DNA of 64,000 bases from CAVQZC01 sp963718315 (lineage in GTDB: Bacteria > Actinomycetota > Thermoleophilia > Gaiellales > JAICJC01), in the NCBI GenBank assembly GCA_963718315.1, contig CAVQZC010000013.1, positions 682,001 to 746,000 on the forward strand, given 5' to 3'. Below are positions 17,212 to 25,680 of this stretch, piece after piece. The notes below the pieces were generated by a model. It had not been told where the DNA came from, did no database searches, and saw only the letters and a list, made by a program, of their open reading frames with translations. Positions within the stretch are counted from its first letter, which is position 1. The number at the start of each line of letters is the position of its first letter. The translations under genes and the position numbers were made by a program.

Positions 17212-18689
17212 ACCGTGACTTGAGCCGAGGCCGCCGCCAACTCGCGCTCGCTCTCCTGGATGGCAGCCTGCTCGGACGCCGGGTTGAAGCTCCGGGTGAC
17301 GATCACGTAGGTGATGGACGTGGCGATCAGTCCTGCGATCCACGCGATGTCCACGTTGTTCAGGTCCTTCGCGAGCGGTCCCTCGTAGTACGTCTTGAAT
17401 GTGAACAGGTTGTAGATGTACATGAACGGGATCTCGACCGCGAAGCCGACGGCGTAGGCGATCAGGCCCCGCCATGCCCACACTCCGTAGATGCCGTCGA
17501 TCCTGAACAGGTCGGTGATCGCGTAGTGGCCGCGGCGGACGAAGAAGAAGTCGATCAGGTTCGTCGCCGTCCACGGCACCAGCAGGTAGAGCATCAGCGT
17601 CAGCGAGCCGTAGACCGCGCCCACGGCGTTCGTCGTGATGGCCTTCGCGACCACGTACCAGATGACCGTCAGGCCCAGAATCGTCACGATCCGGACCATG
17701 CGAGTGGGGTTGATCTTGCGGAACGCGTCTATCCCGGTGAGCGTGGTGAGCATCCCGCCGTAGGCATTCATGCCCATGGTCGCCGCCAGGGCCGTCGCCG
17801 ACACGAACGCCGTGACCGATCCGAGGTGGGAGAACATGTTGTTGCCGGCCGTCTGCAGCCCGACCAGGGGGTCGACCGCACCCAGCCGGATCGCCAGCCA
17901 TGCGCCGAGCGCGATCAGCCAGATCGCCGGCGTGGAGGCTCCCGCGAACACCGAGGCGATGAGCTTGCCCCGCGCCGTGTTCTTGGGCAGGTAGCGGGAG
18001 TAGTCCGAGACGTATGGCGCATACGTGATGTTGTACGCGGCCGCCGCTGAGAGCTGGGCCATGAAGCCCGTCCAGTTGAACCCGAAGCTGGACTGGCTGG
18101 GCACGTAGCCGGCGTGGCCGGTGAGCACGCCGATCGTGATGATGGTCATCAGGGGCAGCAGGATGTAGAGCAGGCCGCGGAAGACACGGTGCACCCAGTC
18201 GTGCCCATAGATGGCCAGCAGCGCAGCGCCGATCGCGGTGACGATGGCGATGACGTTCTTGTTCCAGCCGAACGTGCCGTTCAGCCCTTCGGACATCAGC
18301 ACCTGGTCGGCGACGTTGAAGGCCAGGTAGGTGAAGAGCACGGCGAAGAGCGCGATGACCACGCCGCGGTAGCCGAACTGCGCCCGTGACTGGATCATCT
18401 GCGGCAGGCCGAGCGTCGGGCCCTGCGTCGCGTGGAAGGCCATGAACACCGTGCCGATCAGGATGCCCAGCGTCCCGGCGAGGATCGTGTACCAGAGCGA
18501 CAGGCCGAAGGCCGGGCCGACGAAGCCGATCGGGATCGAGAAGTACTGGAAGTTCCCCAGGAACCACAGCGGGAGCTGGTGCCACAGCTTGCCGTGGCGC
18601 TCGTTCTCGGGAACCCAGTCGATCGAGCGGACCTCGATCCCCTTGATGCCGGCCGCTGCCGGCGGGCTCGCCACGGTTTCGGTCGCCAT
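17208..18689 (-). CDS. NCS1-family nucleobase/cation symporter
   Basis: 493 aa with about 12 hydrophobic segments. Family features include a cytoplasmic N-terminal region ending WHQLPLWFLGNFQYFSIPIGFV and an inner segment ATQGPTLGLPQMIQSRAQFGYRG, the usual position for G-P-Q and R-x-x-F-G residues. NCS1 carriers import purines, pyrimidines, hydantoins or related compounds with protons or sodium. The specific substrate is unknown. Co-transcription with the XRE-cupin regulator suggests substrate-inducible uptake. Confidence 0.88.
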   Translation of the reverse strand: MATETVASPPAAAGIKGIEVRSIDWVPENERHGKLWHQLPLWFLGNFQYFSIPIGFVGPAFGLSLWYTILAGTLGILIGTVFMAFHATQGPTLGLPQMIQSRAQFGYRGVVIALFAVLFTYLAFNVADQVLMSEGLNGTFGWNKNVIAIVTAIGAALLAIYGHDWVHRVFRGLLYILLPLMTIITIGVLTGHAGYVPSQSSFGFNWTGFMAQLSAAAAYNITYAPYVSDYSRYLPKNTARGKLIASVFAGASTPAIWLIALGAWLAIRLGAVDPLVGLQTAGNNMFSHLGSVTAFVSATALAATMGMNAYGGMLTTLTGIDAFRKINPTRMVRIVTILGLTVIWYVVAKAITTNAVGAVYGSLTLMLYLLVPWTATNLIDFFFVRRGHYAITDLFRIDGIYGVWAWRGLIAYAVGFAVEIPFMYIYNLFTFKTYYEGPLAKDLNNVDIAWIAGLIATSITYVIVTRSFNPASEQAAIQESERELAAASAQVTV

Positions 18690-18725
18690 CAGGCCTCACT
18701 CCTTCCACGGGGCTGGGATTGCGCG

Positions 18726-18754
18726 GTTATAGACGACCGTTTCGCAGGAGTCAA
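18726..18754 (-). promoter_or_regulatory. Sigma-70-type promoter of the NCS1 permease operon
   Basis: On the minus strand TTGACT (18754-18749) and TATAAC (18731-18726) are separated by exactly 17 nt. Transcription would start near 18719, about 30 nt before the ATG, with AAGGAG 9 nt upstream of the start codon. This is one of the best promoter matches in the window. Confidence 0.65.
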
Positions 18755-18797
18755 TGCTCGTGGCCGAAGTCACGTGTGCGGTTTCGGACGGCATGGC

Positions 18798-18824
18798 AGC
18801 GCCGCCACGTCGAGTGGCGGCGCT
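18798..18824 (-). terminator. Hairpin terminator after the Exordium-like gene
   Basis: A perfect 11-bp stem, AGCGCCGCCAC paired with GTGGCGGCGCT, with a GTCGA loop, 25 nt past the stop of the 18849-19817 gene. There is no clear U-tract, as usual in high-GC actinobacteria. Confidence 0.55.
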
Positions 18825-18848
18825 TCGAGGCTGCCGACGAGCCGGCTG

Positions 18849-19817
18849 CTATGGGTAGGTCTGGACGCAGGAGGTGCTCGCGTTCGAGTACTCCTGCTGG
18901 ATGTAGTAGAAGTGGCCGTTCAACTCTTCGTTGGCCAGGCCGCCGTCCAGGCCGGCGCTACCGAACGTCCAGGCGCACAGGTCCCCGATCTCCCCGCTGC
19001 TGTTGCTGGCGTACCAGGCGTCGATCTCGGGGTCGGTGCGAGTCTCCATCGCCTCGTGGCTGAGAACGTTGATCTCGTAGTCGGCCGCGGGCTTGTTGTT
19101 GGGACTTGGCTGGCCGGCCACCGCGCAGGTGTAGTTCGTGTTCACCAGGTAGGGCATGTTGGCGTAGTAGACCTGCTTGCCCGTGATGCTGTTGTAGGTG
19201 TGGTACCCGCAGTACTCGGTGAAGGAGCAGTCGTTCTGTGACGCGTTGAAACACGAGCCTTCGTCCTTCGCGGTGAACACGAAGAACTCGGAGGTCGGCT
19301 TCACCTTCCAGCCCTTGGCGGTGATTGCCCGGCCGACAGCCGCACGGATGTCCGAGTCGAGGAGGCAGTTCGTGCCGGTGTAGCCCGTCGAGCACTCGCC
19401 GGTCGGGTACGGCGTCGTGTCGGTGTAGCTGCCGCCGAACTTGGAGGTGTTGGTGATGAAGCTCGTCTGGGAGTTGATGTCCTGGTAGTACTGGGTGCCG
19501 ATGTTGTACCAGGCTGAACCGCTCTCGTCCTTCAGGAAGCGGGTGACCAGCTTGGTGTAGCCGCTTGCATACTTTGCCGCCGCGCCTGATTGGAGCTTGG
19601 CCGGCTTCCAGAAGATCGCATACGTCTTGGTCGACAGCTGGACCGGACCGCCGTGGTAGGTCATCGGCCCGCTCGGCACGGCCGGCGCGTCGATCACCGG
19701 AAACGCCTGCGGCGGGCGGACGATTGCCGGCCCACGGGCGGCGAGCGCCGGCTGCGAGCCCAGCGCGCAGAAGACGATGACGAATACGGGTGCGAGCTTC
19801 CTGGCCAGCAACAGCAT
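18849..19817 (-). CDS. Secreted Exordium/PHI-1-like protein
   Basis: 322 aa with a signal peptide (VFVIVFCALGSQPALA, cleavage near residue 27). The mature protein has YHGGPVQLSTKTYAIFW near its start and, near residue 250, the motif LSHEAMETRTDP followed by GEIGDLCAW. That His-Glu arrangement is typical of bacterial relatives of the plant phosphate-induced (PHI-1/Exordium) family, some of which may bind metal like a peptidase. Six or more cysteines suggest disulfides. It is transcribed away from the secreted protein at 20054. Substrate and activity are unknown. Confidence 0.65.
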   Translation of the reverse strand: MLLLARKLAPVFVIVFCALGSQPALAARGPAIVRPPQAFPVIDAPAVPSGPMTYHGGPVQLSTKTYAIFWKPAKLQSGAAAKYASGYTKLVTRFLKDESGSAWYNIGTQYYQDINSQTSFITNTSKFGGSYTDTTPYPTGECSTGYTGTNCLLDSDIRAAVGRAITAKGWKVKPTSEFFVFTAKDEGSCFNASQNDCSFTEYCGYHTYNSITGKQVYYANMPYLVNTNYTCAVAGQPSPNNKPAADYEINVLSHEAMETRTDPEIDAWYASNSSGEIGDLCAWTFGSAGLDGGLANEELNGHFYYIQQEYSNASTSCVQTYP

Positions 19818-19984
19818 TGTTCCCTCCCCACCATCAGAGCCGGTGTGTTCCGCGGTGTGGTTGACCGCCCCGACCTCTCAGAGCCGGGCGGGATAGTCTC
19901 ACGCGCCACACGGCGGGTCAAACCGGGCGCCGCCGGGTCGGCCCCACCGCAGAGTAAGCCCAGATACCTGCCCAGGTCGGACTG

Positions 19985-20013
19985 TTGACTGCGCGGCACA
20001 CGGGGAGTAGGTT
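19985..20013 (+). promoter_or_regulatory. Promoter of the 20054-21727 secreted-protein gene
   Basis: TTGACT (19985-19990) and TAGGTT (20008-20013) are 17 nt apart. The expected start is near 20020, followed by GGAGGGG at 20041 and the ATG at 20054. The rest of the 236-nt divergent gap shows no other clear signal. Confidence 0.6.
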
Positions 20014-20053
20014 GCAGCCGTTGCCACCTGCTCTGAGACCGGAGGGGACTTAG

Positions 20054-21727
20054 ATGGTACGACGGACCTTGGCCGTGCTTGCTGTCGTCGCGATTGCGTT
20101 TGGCGCAGTCGCCGCAGCTGGATCGGCCGCCACCCGGACGACACACAAGGCGGCTGACGCCGCCGGCGTGCGCCCGAACGCGATCGGGCAGCTCGACTGC
20201 AACGGATACAGCGGCATCCAGCAGCGGGCGCAAAGCACCCCGTCCTGCACCGACCTGCGCACGGTGTACGACGGCAAGCCCGGCCGCTTCTACGACAACG
20301 GGCACTACATCGGTCACGACGAACCGAGCCTGCGGTTCCTCTCGAGCCGTCCGGGCTCGAGCAACAACGTGACCTGGGTCGAGAACCTGCCCCGCGACCC
20401 GGTCGCGGTGCCGACCGTTGCCACTCCAGGCAAGGATGTCACTCACTGGTTCGAGTTGTCGGTCGCCCCATGGTTCAGCATGCCGATCTGCGACCCGAAC
20501 TCCTACCCGCTCTCGCCGTGCAAGCCGAACAGCGACAGCAACGCTCCAACGCACCCGCCCACGTACGACCAGGGCGGCGGCGGCAGCGCCTTCATGGAGC
20601 TGCAGTTCTATCCGCCGGGGTTTGCGCCCATTACCGACGCCATCAGCTGTGACAACACCCACTGGTGCGGCGCCCTGACCATCGACAGCCTCGAGTGCAC
20701 GGCCGGCTTCCAGGACTGCAACGCCAACTGCGAGGAACCACAGCAGTTCGCGTTCCTGCAGCGCGACGGCGTGCCCACCGGGCCGCCGAGCCCGCAGCGC
20801 TCCAACTACGCCAGCCACACGCCCAACGGCCAGACGCTGTTGATGAACCCGGGCGACAAGCTGAGCGTCCACGTCTTCGACGCGCCGCTGTCCGGAGGTG
20901 GGCACGCGCTCGAGACCAGAGTCACCGACCTGACAACCCACCAGACGGGTTACATGATCGCGTCGGCCCACAACGGGTTCATGAACACGAGCTTCAAGGA
21001 CTGCTCGGGCCATCCGTTCAACTTCGAGCCCGAGTACAGCACCGCGAAAGTCGGCAACATCGTGCCGTGGGCGGCGCTCCAGGCGGGCATCGTCACGCAG
21101 TACGAGATCGGGCACTTCGAGGCGTGCACCAAGGTGACCCACACGACGCCGCTGAACCTGGGCCCGTTCACCGACACCTTCTGGAACATCTGCAAGGGGC
21201 CGTACGAGAGCTCGACCGGTCCGGACAGCGGGAGCAACCCGGAGATCAGCAGCTCGCCCTGTTACCCGAAGGGTGACACCCACAAGGGCCACACAGCGCC
21301 CGACCTGGTCACCGGCTGCGTTGCCGCGTTCGCCCAGAACGGGGACCTCGACTTCGACGGTTCGCCGTACTGGCCGGACTGGCCGAACTCGCTGACCCCG
21401 AACCGGGATCCGTCGCCGTTCCTGCAGCAGCAGCCGACGACGAACGGCGCCAAGTACCCGCAGATCCAGTTCGAGACCGACGCCGCCGCGAGCGAGGTGC
21501 TCACCTGCGGCCCCTCGACCCTGAGCGGGTGCCGGGTTCCGCCGCCGGGCGCCCCCGGGCACTTCTACCCGTACTTCACGCACATGACCATCAACGGTCA
21601 GTGCCTGTGGGCGTTCGGGCGGATGAACCAGGGCGTCACCTACGGCCGTGACCTTCAGTACGGCCACCCGTCCGGGTACTTCTTCGGAGACCTGGCAAGC
21701 GCAATCAAGGACAACCCCTGCGTCTAG
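20054..21727 (+). CDS. Large secreted protein of unknown function, member 1 of a paralogous pair
   Basis: 557 aa with a signal peptide (MVRRTLAVLAVVAIAFGAVAAAGSA, cut near residue 26). The mature protein is rich in Cys, Pro, Asn and aromatic residues and has no membrane anchor. It shares several blocks in order with the 39079-40248 product: GHDEP followed by SS and NxTW, AFMELQFYPPG against AFLELQFYPDA, and a GD...VHV segment followed by a TGxxxxS strand. The blocks suggest a common beta-sandwich core. This copy has an extra C-terminal half. It has its own promoter and a strong terminator hairpin after the stop. I do not recognise the function. Confidence 0.75.
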   Translation: MVRRTLAVLAVVAIAFGAVAAAGSAATRTTHKAADAAGVRPNAIGQLDCNGYSGIQQRAQSTPSCTDLRTVYDGKPGRFYDNGHYIGHDEPSLRFLSSRPGSSNNVTWVENLPRDPVAVPTVATPGKDVTHWFELSVAPWFSMPICDPNSYPLSPCKPNSDSNAPTHPPTYDQGGGGSAFMELQFYPPGFAPITDAISCDNTHWCGALTIDSLECTAGFQDCNANCEEPQQFAFLQRDGVPTGPPSPQRSNYASHTPNGQTLLMNPGDKLSVHVFDAPLSGGGHALETRVTDLTTHQTGYMIASAHNGFMNTSFKDCSGHPFNFEPEYSTAKVGNIVPWAALQAGIVTQYEIGHFEACTKVTHTTPLNLGPFTDTFWNICKGPYESSTGPDSGSNPEISSSPCYPKGDTHKGHTAPDLVTGCVAAFAQNGDLDFDGSPYWPDWPNSLTPNRDPSPFLQQQPTTNGAKYPQIQFETDAAASEVLTCGPSTLSGCRVPPPGAPGHFYPYFTHMTINGQCLWAFGRMNQGVTYGRDLQYGHPSGYFFGDLASAIKDNPCV

Positions 21728-21744
21728 CGACGCGATGAGCCGAT

Positions 21745-21775
21745 GCCCCCGGGAGGCAACACGCCTCCCGGGGGC
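21745..21775 (+). terminator. Strong hairpin terminator
   Basis: A perfect 13-bp GC-rich stem, GCCCCCGGGAGGC and GCCTCCCGGGGGC, with an AACAC loop, 18 nt after the stop of the 20054-21727 gene. No U-tract follows. Confidence 0.7.
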
Positions 21776-21921
21776 TCGATGATGTCACGACAACGCGGCG
21801 CTGGCCGCGCTGCCGTCCGGATCCAGGCACGTCGCACACAGCCTGACAAGCCAGAGGGCTGGTCGCCGACCGTGTGAGCCGGACGGCGGGCTCCGGCGCG
21901 AACCTCCCGGGGGGATCGACC

Positions 21922-22427
21922 ATGAGAACGCTGTACCTCTCCTACGCCACGCCAAGTCGAGCTGGGACGAGCAGCTCGTCGCCGACCACGACCGGCCGCT
22001 CGCGCCGCGCGGGCGCAAGGACGCGCGGGCGATGTGCGAGCACCTGGGAGCGCTGGAGACAGCGCCCGCGCTCGTGCTTTGCTCGTCGGCGGTGCGCACG
22101 CGACAGACGCTCGACCTGATCGCCCCGGGCATCCCCGATGCCGAGGTCGAGATCGAGGACGGCATCTACGCGGCCACCGACTCCGCGCTCCTGACCCGCC
22201 TGCGTGAGGTCGACGACGGGGTCGACGCGGCCATGGTGATCGGCCACAACCCGGGACTGGAGCAGCTCGCGATGCGGCTGTCCGGCGACGGCCGAGCGAT
22301 CCAGGCCGCCGGCAAGTTCCCCACCTGCGCGCTTGCCACCCTCGAGTTCGAGGGTGGCTGGGCAACCCTGCACGACGGCGGCGCGGAGCTGACCGACTTC
22401 GCCACCGGCCGCCAGCTGCGGCGCTAG
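21922..22427 (+). pseudogene. SixA-like histidine phosphatase, interrupted by a frameshift
   Basis: The ATG at 21922 reads MRTLYL and then leaves frame near 21937-21941. In the next frame the family sequence continues as LRHAKSSWDEQLVADHDRPL, carrying the catalytic RH motif, then SSAVRTRQTLD and VIGHNPGLEQLA with the second catalytic His, to a stop at 22427. The whole protein would be about 168 aa, normal for SixA-type phosphohistidine phosphatases. One indel separates the start from the active site; everything else is intact, so a sequence error is quite possible. The open frame beginning at 22032 lacks the RH motif and cannot be active alone. Confidence 0.8.
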
Positions 22428-22456
22428 GACCTGCCCAATGCGCACGCTCTGCCCGG

Positions 22457-23026
22457 CTACCTGTGCCGCCGGTACTCCAGCTCCAGCACTCCGGTCTGAA
22501 AGGCATTGCTGGACACCAGGTCGAGACGGTAGGACTCGGGAGCGTCCTCGAACAGCCGGGTGCCCTGGTCGGCGATATACGGGTGCATGCCAAGGTGCCA
22601 CTCGTCGATCAGGTCGAGCCACATCAGCGACCGCCAGAGGGTGACGCCGCCCCACACCACGATGTGGCCGTCGCCGCCTTGCCTGAGCTTGTCGATCTCG
22701 TCTGCCGTGTCACCCGTAGCGATGGTTGTGTTGGCCCAGTCGGCCGTCTTCAGCGTCCGGGAGAAGACGACCTTGCGCCCGGCGGTCAGAATGTCGGCCC
22801 ACGGATGGTCCGGGTTCGCCGGGAGGCTTGCCGACATGCCCTCGTACGCCGTGCGGCCCATGATGTGCGCGTGGGCGCTCCGGAGAAAGTGGAGTGACTG
22901 GTCATCCTGGCTCGCGCCACCGGCCTGGTCGAGCAGCTCGAAGCAGAACCGGTAGTACTCGGTGCCCTCGTCAGCCAGAAGGCCGTTGAGCGAGTAGTGG
23001 AACACCAACGCGATCAGCTTCCGCAT
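22457..23026 (-). CDS. Dihydrofolate reductase-like protein (RibD C-terminal family)
   Basis: 189 aa. It has the RibD_C/DHFR-like fold: MRKLIALVFHYSLNGLLAD at the N-terminus, IMGRTAYEGM (about 57-66) and VVWGGVTLWRSLM (about 122-134) as NADPH-contact blocks. These small reductases are widespread in actinobacteria and mostly uncharacterised. The ATG at 23026 has AAGGAG 7 nt upstream; the in-frame TTG at 23032 lies too close to that site. Confidence 0.85.
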   Translation of the reverse strand: MRKLIALVFHYSLNGLLADEGTEYYRFCFELLDQAGGASQDDQSLHFLRSAHAHIMGRTAYEGMSASLPANPDHPWADILTAGRKVVFSRTLKTADWANTTIATGDTADEIDKLRQGGDGHIVVWGGVTLWRSLMWLDLIDEWHLGMHPYIADQGTRLFEDAPESYRLDLVSSNAFQTGVLELEYRRHR

Positions 23027-23177
23027 CGCCAAACTCCTTGGTCGTGGATCGTCAGGGCATTGCGCCGCTCGTCTCCCTGAGACCCCACTCCGGCCCGGAT
23101 CTCATCGGTCGCCGGCGGGCGATGATCGGTCTCAGCGTGCGTTCGGTGCCGCTCCTGGCCGGGCGGCCTGCCTGGAG

Positions 23178-23855
23178 TCAGAAGGGGACGCTTCTCCGAA
23201 GATGAACCAGCGTGTTGCACCGAGGCTTGCCATCCAGCCTTCGATCACCGAGAAGTGACTGCAACTCCTCCGGCTCGTAGAAGACCTCGACGACCTGGAA
23301 CTCCCTTCCGTCGTGCACGCGGCGGAGCTCCAGATCCGAATCACGCCGGATGACGTTGGGGCCCGGGATCTCGATCCGGTTGTCGATGAGGAACACCCGA
23401 CCTCGCGGTGCAAGACAGGACCGCACCAATGACCAGAAGCTCGGAAATCGCGACCGCGGCACGTGAGACAGCCAGAAGGAGAAGAACACGACGTCATAGG
23501 TCCGCAGTGGCTGCCATGTGAATAGATCGGCAACGACGTAATCCACATCGGGTCGACAGACGCGCTTGTGGTTCAACTCCAGCGACTCGGGTGACGAGTC
23601 GATGACCGTCAGATGCCCAGCAGTACGGGCCAGATGCACCGTCCACCATCCGGTGCCACCTGCGAGCTCCAAGACGTCACCGCTCGCGCCAAAGGTCTCG
23701 AGTGCGGCCGCCATGCGCGCGACGTCCCGATCCCATTCCTCGGCCGATTCCGCGCCTTGGTCGAAGCGGCCGCGTCGCTGCCACCACTCGTCGTATTCGG
23801 GCGCGCGAGCTTGGTAGTACGCTCGCTGCTCGGCGCAGAGCCGATCGTCGTCCAT
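23178..23855 (-). CDS. Class I SAM-dependent methyltransferase
   Basis: 225 aa. Motif I is VLELAGGTGWWTVHLA (about 60-75), motif II VIDSSPESLELN, and motif IV VVFFSFWLSHVP. The N-terminal YYQARAPEYDEWWQRRGRFD is shared with small-molecule methyltransferases of the Methyltransf_25 type. The acceptor is unknown. It stands alone between the reductase and the M24 gene. Confidence 0.85.
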   Translation of the reverse strand: MDDDRLCAEQRAYYQARAPEYDEWWQRRGRFDQGAESAEEWDRDVARMAAALETFGASGDVLELAGGTGWWTVHLARTAGHLTVIDSSPESLELNHKRVCRPDVDYVVADLFTWQPLRTYDVVFFSFWLSHVPRSRFPSFWSLVRSCLAPRGRVFLIDNRIEIPGPNVIRRDSDLELRRVHDGREFQVVEVFYEPEELQSLLGDRRLDGKPRCNTLVHLRRSVPF

Positions 23856-23930
23856 ATACGGAGTCTCGCACCCGTCGTGCCGTCCTCGCGCTCTGTCGGA
23901 TAGAGCGCCCGCGCCATCGACCGATGATCG

Positions 23931-25119
23931 CTATCCGCCGAGCACGGTTAACGTGCGCGGCAGCTTCGACAGCACCTCGATACCGTGCTCTGTCATCAGC
24001 AGGCTCTCCATGTAGCTGGCGGTGAATCCGCCCTCCCGGTTGAACAGGATGTTCTCGTAGTTGGTCAGGTACCCCGGCTCCCAGGTGAACGGCTCCCAGG
24101 CGTCGTTGGAGAGGTAGGTGTGGCCGACCCAGTTGGGGCGAATCCCCAGCCCCAGCGCATAGCCACCGACCCACCACACCTGCTCGGGCGAGTAGCGGGC
24201 GAAGACGTAGTCCTCGCCGATCCGCTGGGCGACGTCGAGCGGGTCGCCCGGGCGAACCCCGCGCTGCACCTCGAGCACGCTGCCGGCCGTGTAGTCGAGG
24301 ATCTCGCGGGCACCCGGGTTGTCGCGGCCGATGGCAAACGTGCGGCAGACGTCGACGTGGTAGCGCTCGACCACGCCGCAGCTGTCGACGTACATGACGT
24401 CCCCTTCCTCGACCGGCCGGCGGCCGGGCGCCGAGTGCGTCCGCGCCCACACCTCGGGGCCTGCGGACACCATCGTCTCGATCGCCGCCCGCTCGCCGCC
24501 GTGCTCGCTCATGACCTGATCGATGTGCGCGGCGATCTCGAGCTCGGTGCGCCCAGGCCGCACGAAATCGGGCAATGATGCGTATGCAGCGTCGACGATT
24601 CTCGGAGGCTCGATCCACGTAGACGAGCTCGGCGGGCGATTTCACCAGGCGTACGTGGTCGACGATCCAGTCGCCGTCGGAGACGCTGACGCCGGCGTCC
24701 CGCAGCCGGGCGCAGAGCTCGTCCAGCACCGGGGCCCCTGGCGTCACGCTCCACCGCTCGACGCCGACCACGCCGTCGGCCCCAGCGTGCGACCGGAGCA
24801 GCCCCGCGACCGTGTCGACCGCGTCGTCGTAGCGGAAGAAGCGCGCCTCGTCGAAGTGGGCGAGCGCCCGCGCCAGGTGCTCGTGACGCTCGTAGTCGAC
24901 GAACAGGAGCTGGTCATCGTCTGCCCGCACCACGGCGCCGAGCGGCGCCCGCGGCGGGTACCAGATCGAGTGGAACCCGGTCAGGTAGAGCAGGTTCGGA
25001 GGGCTGGTCACGAACAGCACGTCGACCCCGCGCTCGGCCATCCGCTCGCGTACCCGGCGGGCTCGGTCGCGGTACTCCGCGATCTCGAAGGGCAACTCCA
25101 GCTTGACGGTGTCTGACAT
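23931..25119 (-). pseudogene. M24 family aminopeptidase/creatinase-like protein, frameshifted
   Basis: Two frames together make one M24 protein of about 395 aa. The N-terminal creatinase domain runs from MSDTVKLELPFEIAEYRDRA at 25119 to VYVDRASE near 24605. One base then shifts the frame and the catalytic domain continues as IVDAAYASLPDFVRPGRTE to 23931. Metal ligands are present in the second part: the two Asp in YVDSCGVVERYHVDV, His in WVGHTYL, Glu in SYMES and Glu in HGIEVLS. Such enzymes cleave Xaa-Pro peptides or C-N bonds of creatine-like substrates. Since all catalytic residues survive, a sequencing indel is likely. Confidence 0.8.
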
Positions 25120-25183
25120 CGGGCCTCCTGCTCTTGGTCGCAGGTGACGATACGGGATCCGGAGCACGCCGGCCGGGGTGGTG

Positions 25184-25208
25184 CTAACGTGACGTGCACG
25201 TAAGGTTA
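25184..25208 (+). promoter_or_regulatory. Candidate MerR operator
   Basis: The perfect palindrome ACGTGCACGT (25192-25201) is nested between TAAC and GTTA arms just upstream of the MerR gene, with GGAGGG at 25211 before the GTG. MerR regulators bind dyads within their own promoter, so self-regulation is likely. Confidence 0.45.
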
Positions 25209-25218
25209 CGGGAGGGTC

Positions 25219-25680
25219 GTGGCGACAGTCGAGACACAATTCCGCATCGGGGAGCTGGCGCGCCGGGTTGGCGCGACGCCCCGCACAGTGCGCTACTACG
25301 AGGAGCTCGGGCTACTGCCCGACCGCGGCCGGGAGCAGGGCAGCCACCGCCTCTACGACGCCGAGGACGAGGCCCGCATGCGCGAGCTGCTGCGGCTGCG
25401 CGAGCTGCTCGGCCTCTCGCTGGAGGAGCTGCGCGCGTGGGTCGACGCCGAGGCCGCCCGGGCCGACCTGCGGGAGCGGTGGCATACCGGCGACCCGAGC
25501 GACGAGGACGAGCGCACGCACATCCTCGACGCCGCCCGCGAGCACATCGACACCCAGCTTTCGGTTGTCCGCAACCGCCGCGCCGCTCTCGAGGAGCTGG
25601 AGGATGAGCTGGTCGAGAAGCGACGGCGGCTGCGGACGCTTCTGGCCGAGCTCTCGGCGGGGGTGCCGGCCGATGCCTGA
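25219..25680 (+). CDS. MerR-family regulator of the adjacent MFS exporter
   Basis: 153 aa, GTG start after GGAGGG. An N-terminal winged HTH (FRIGELARRVGATPRTVRYYEELGLL, given here as residues 8-33) is followed by a long coiled coil rich in Glu, Arg and Leu to about residue 145. There is no Cys-rich metal-binding loop, so it more likely senses a drug-like ligand or another signal. The 3' end overlaps the exporter start by 8 nt, which points to joint expression. Confidence 0.9.
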   Translation: MATVETQFRIGELARRVGATPRTVRYYEELGLLPDRGREQGSHRLYDAEDEARMRELLRLRELLGLSLEELRAWVDAEAARADLRERWHTGDPSDEDERTHILDAAREHIDTQLSVVRNRRAALEELEDELVEKRRRLRTLLAELSAGVPADA

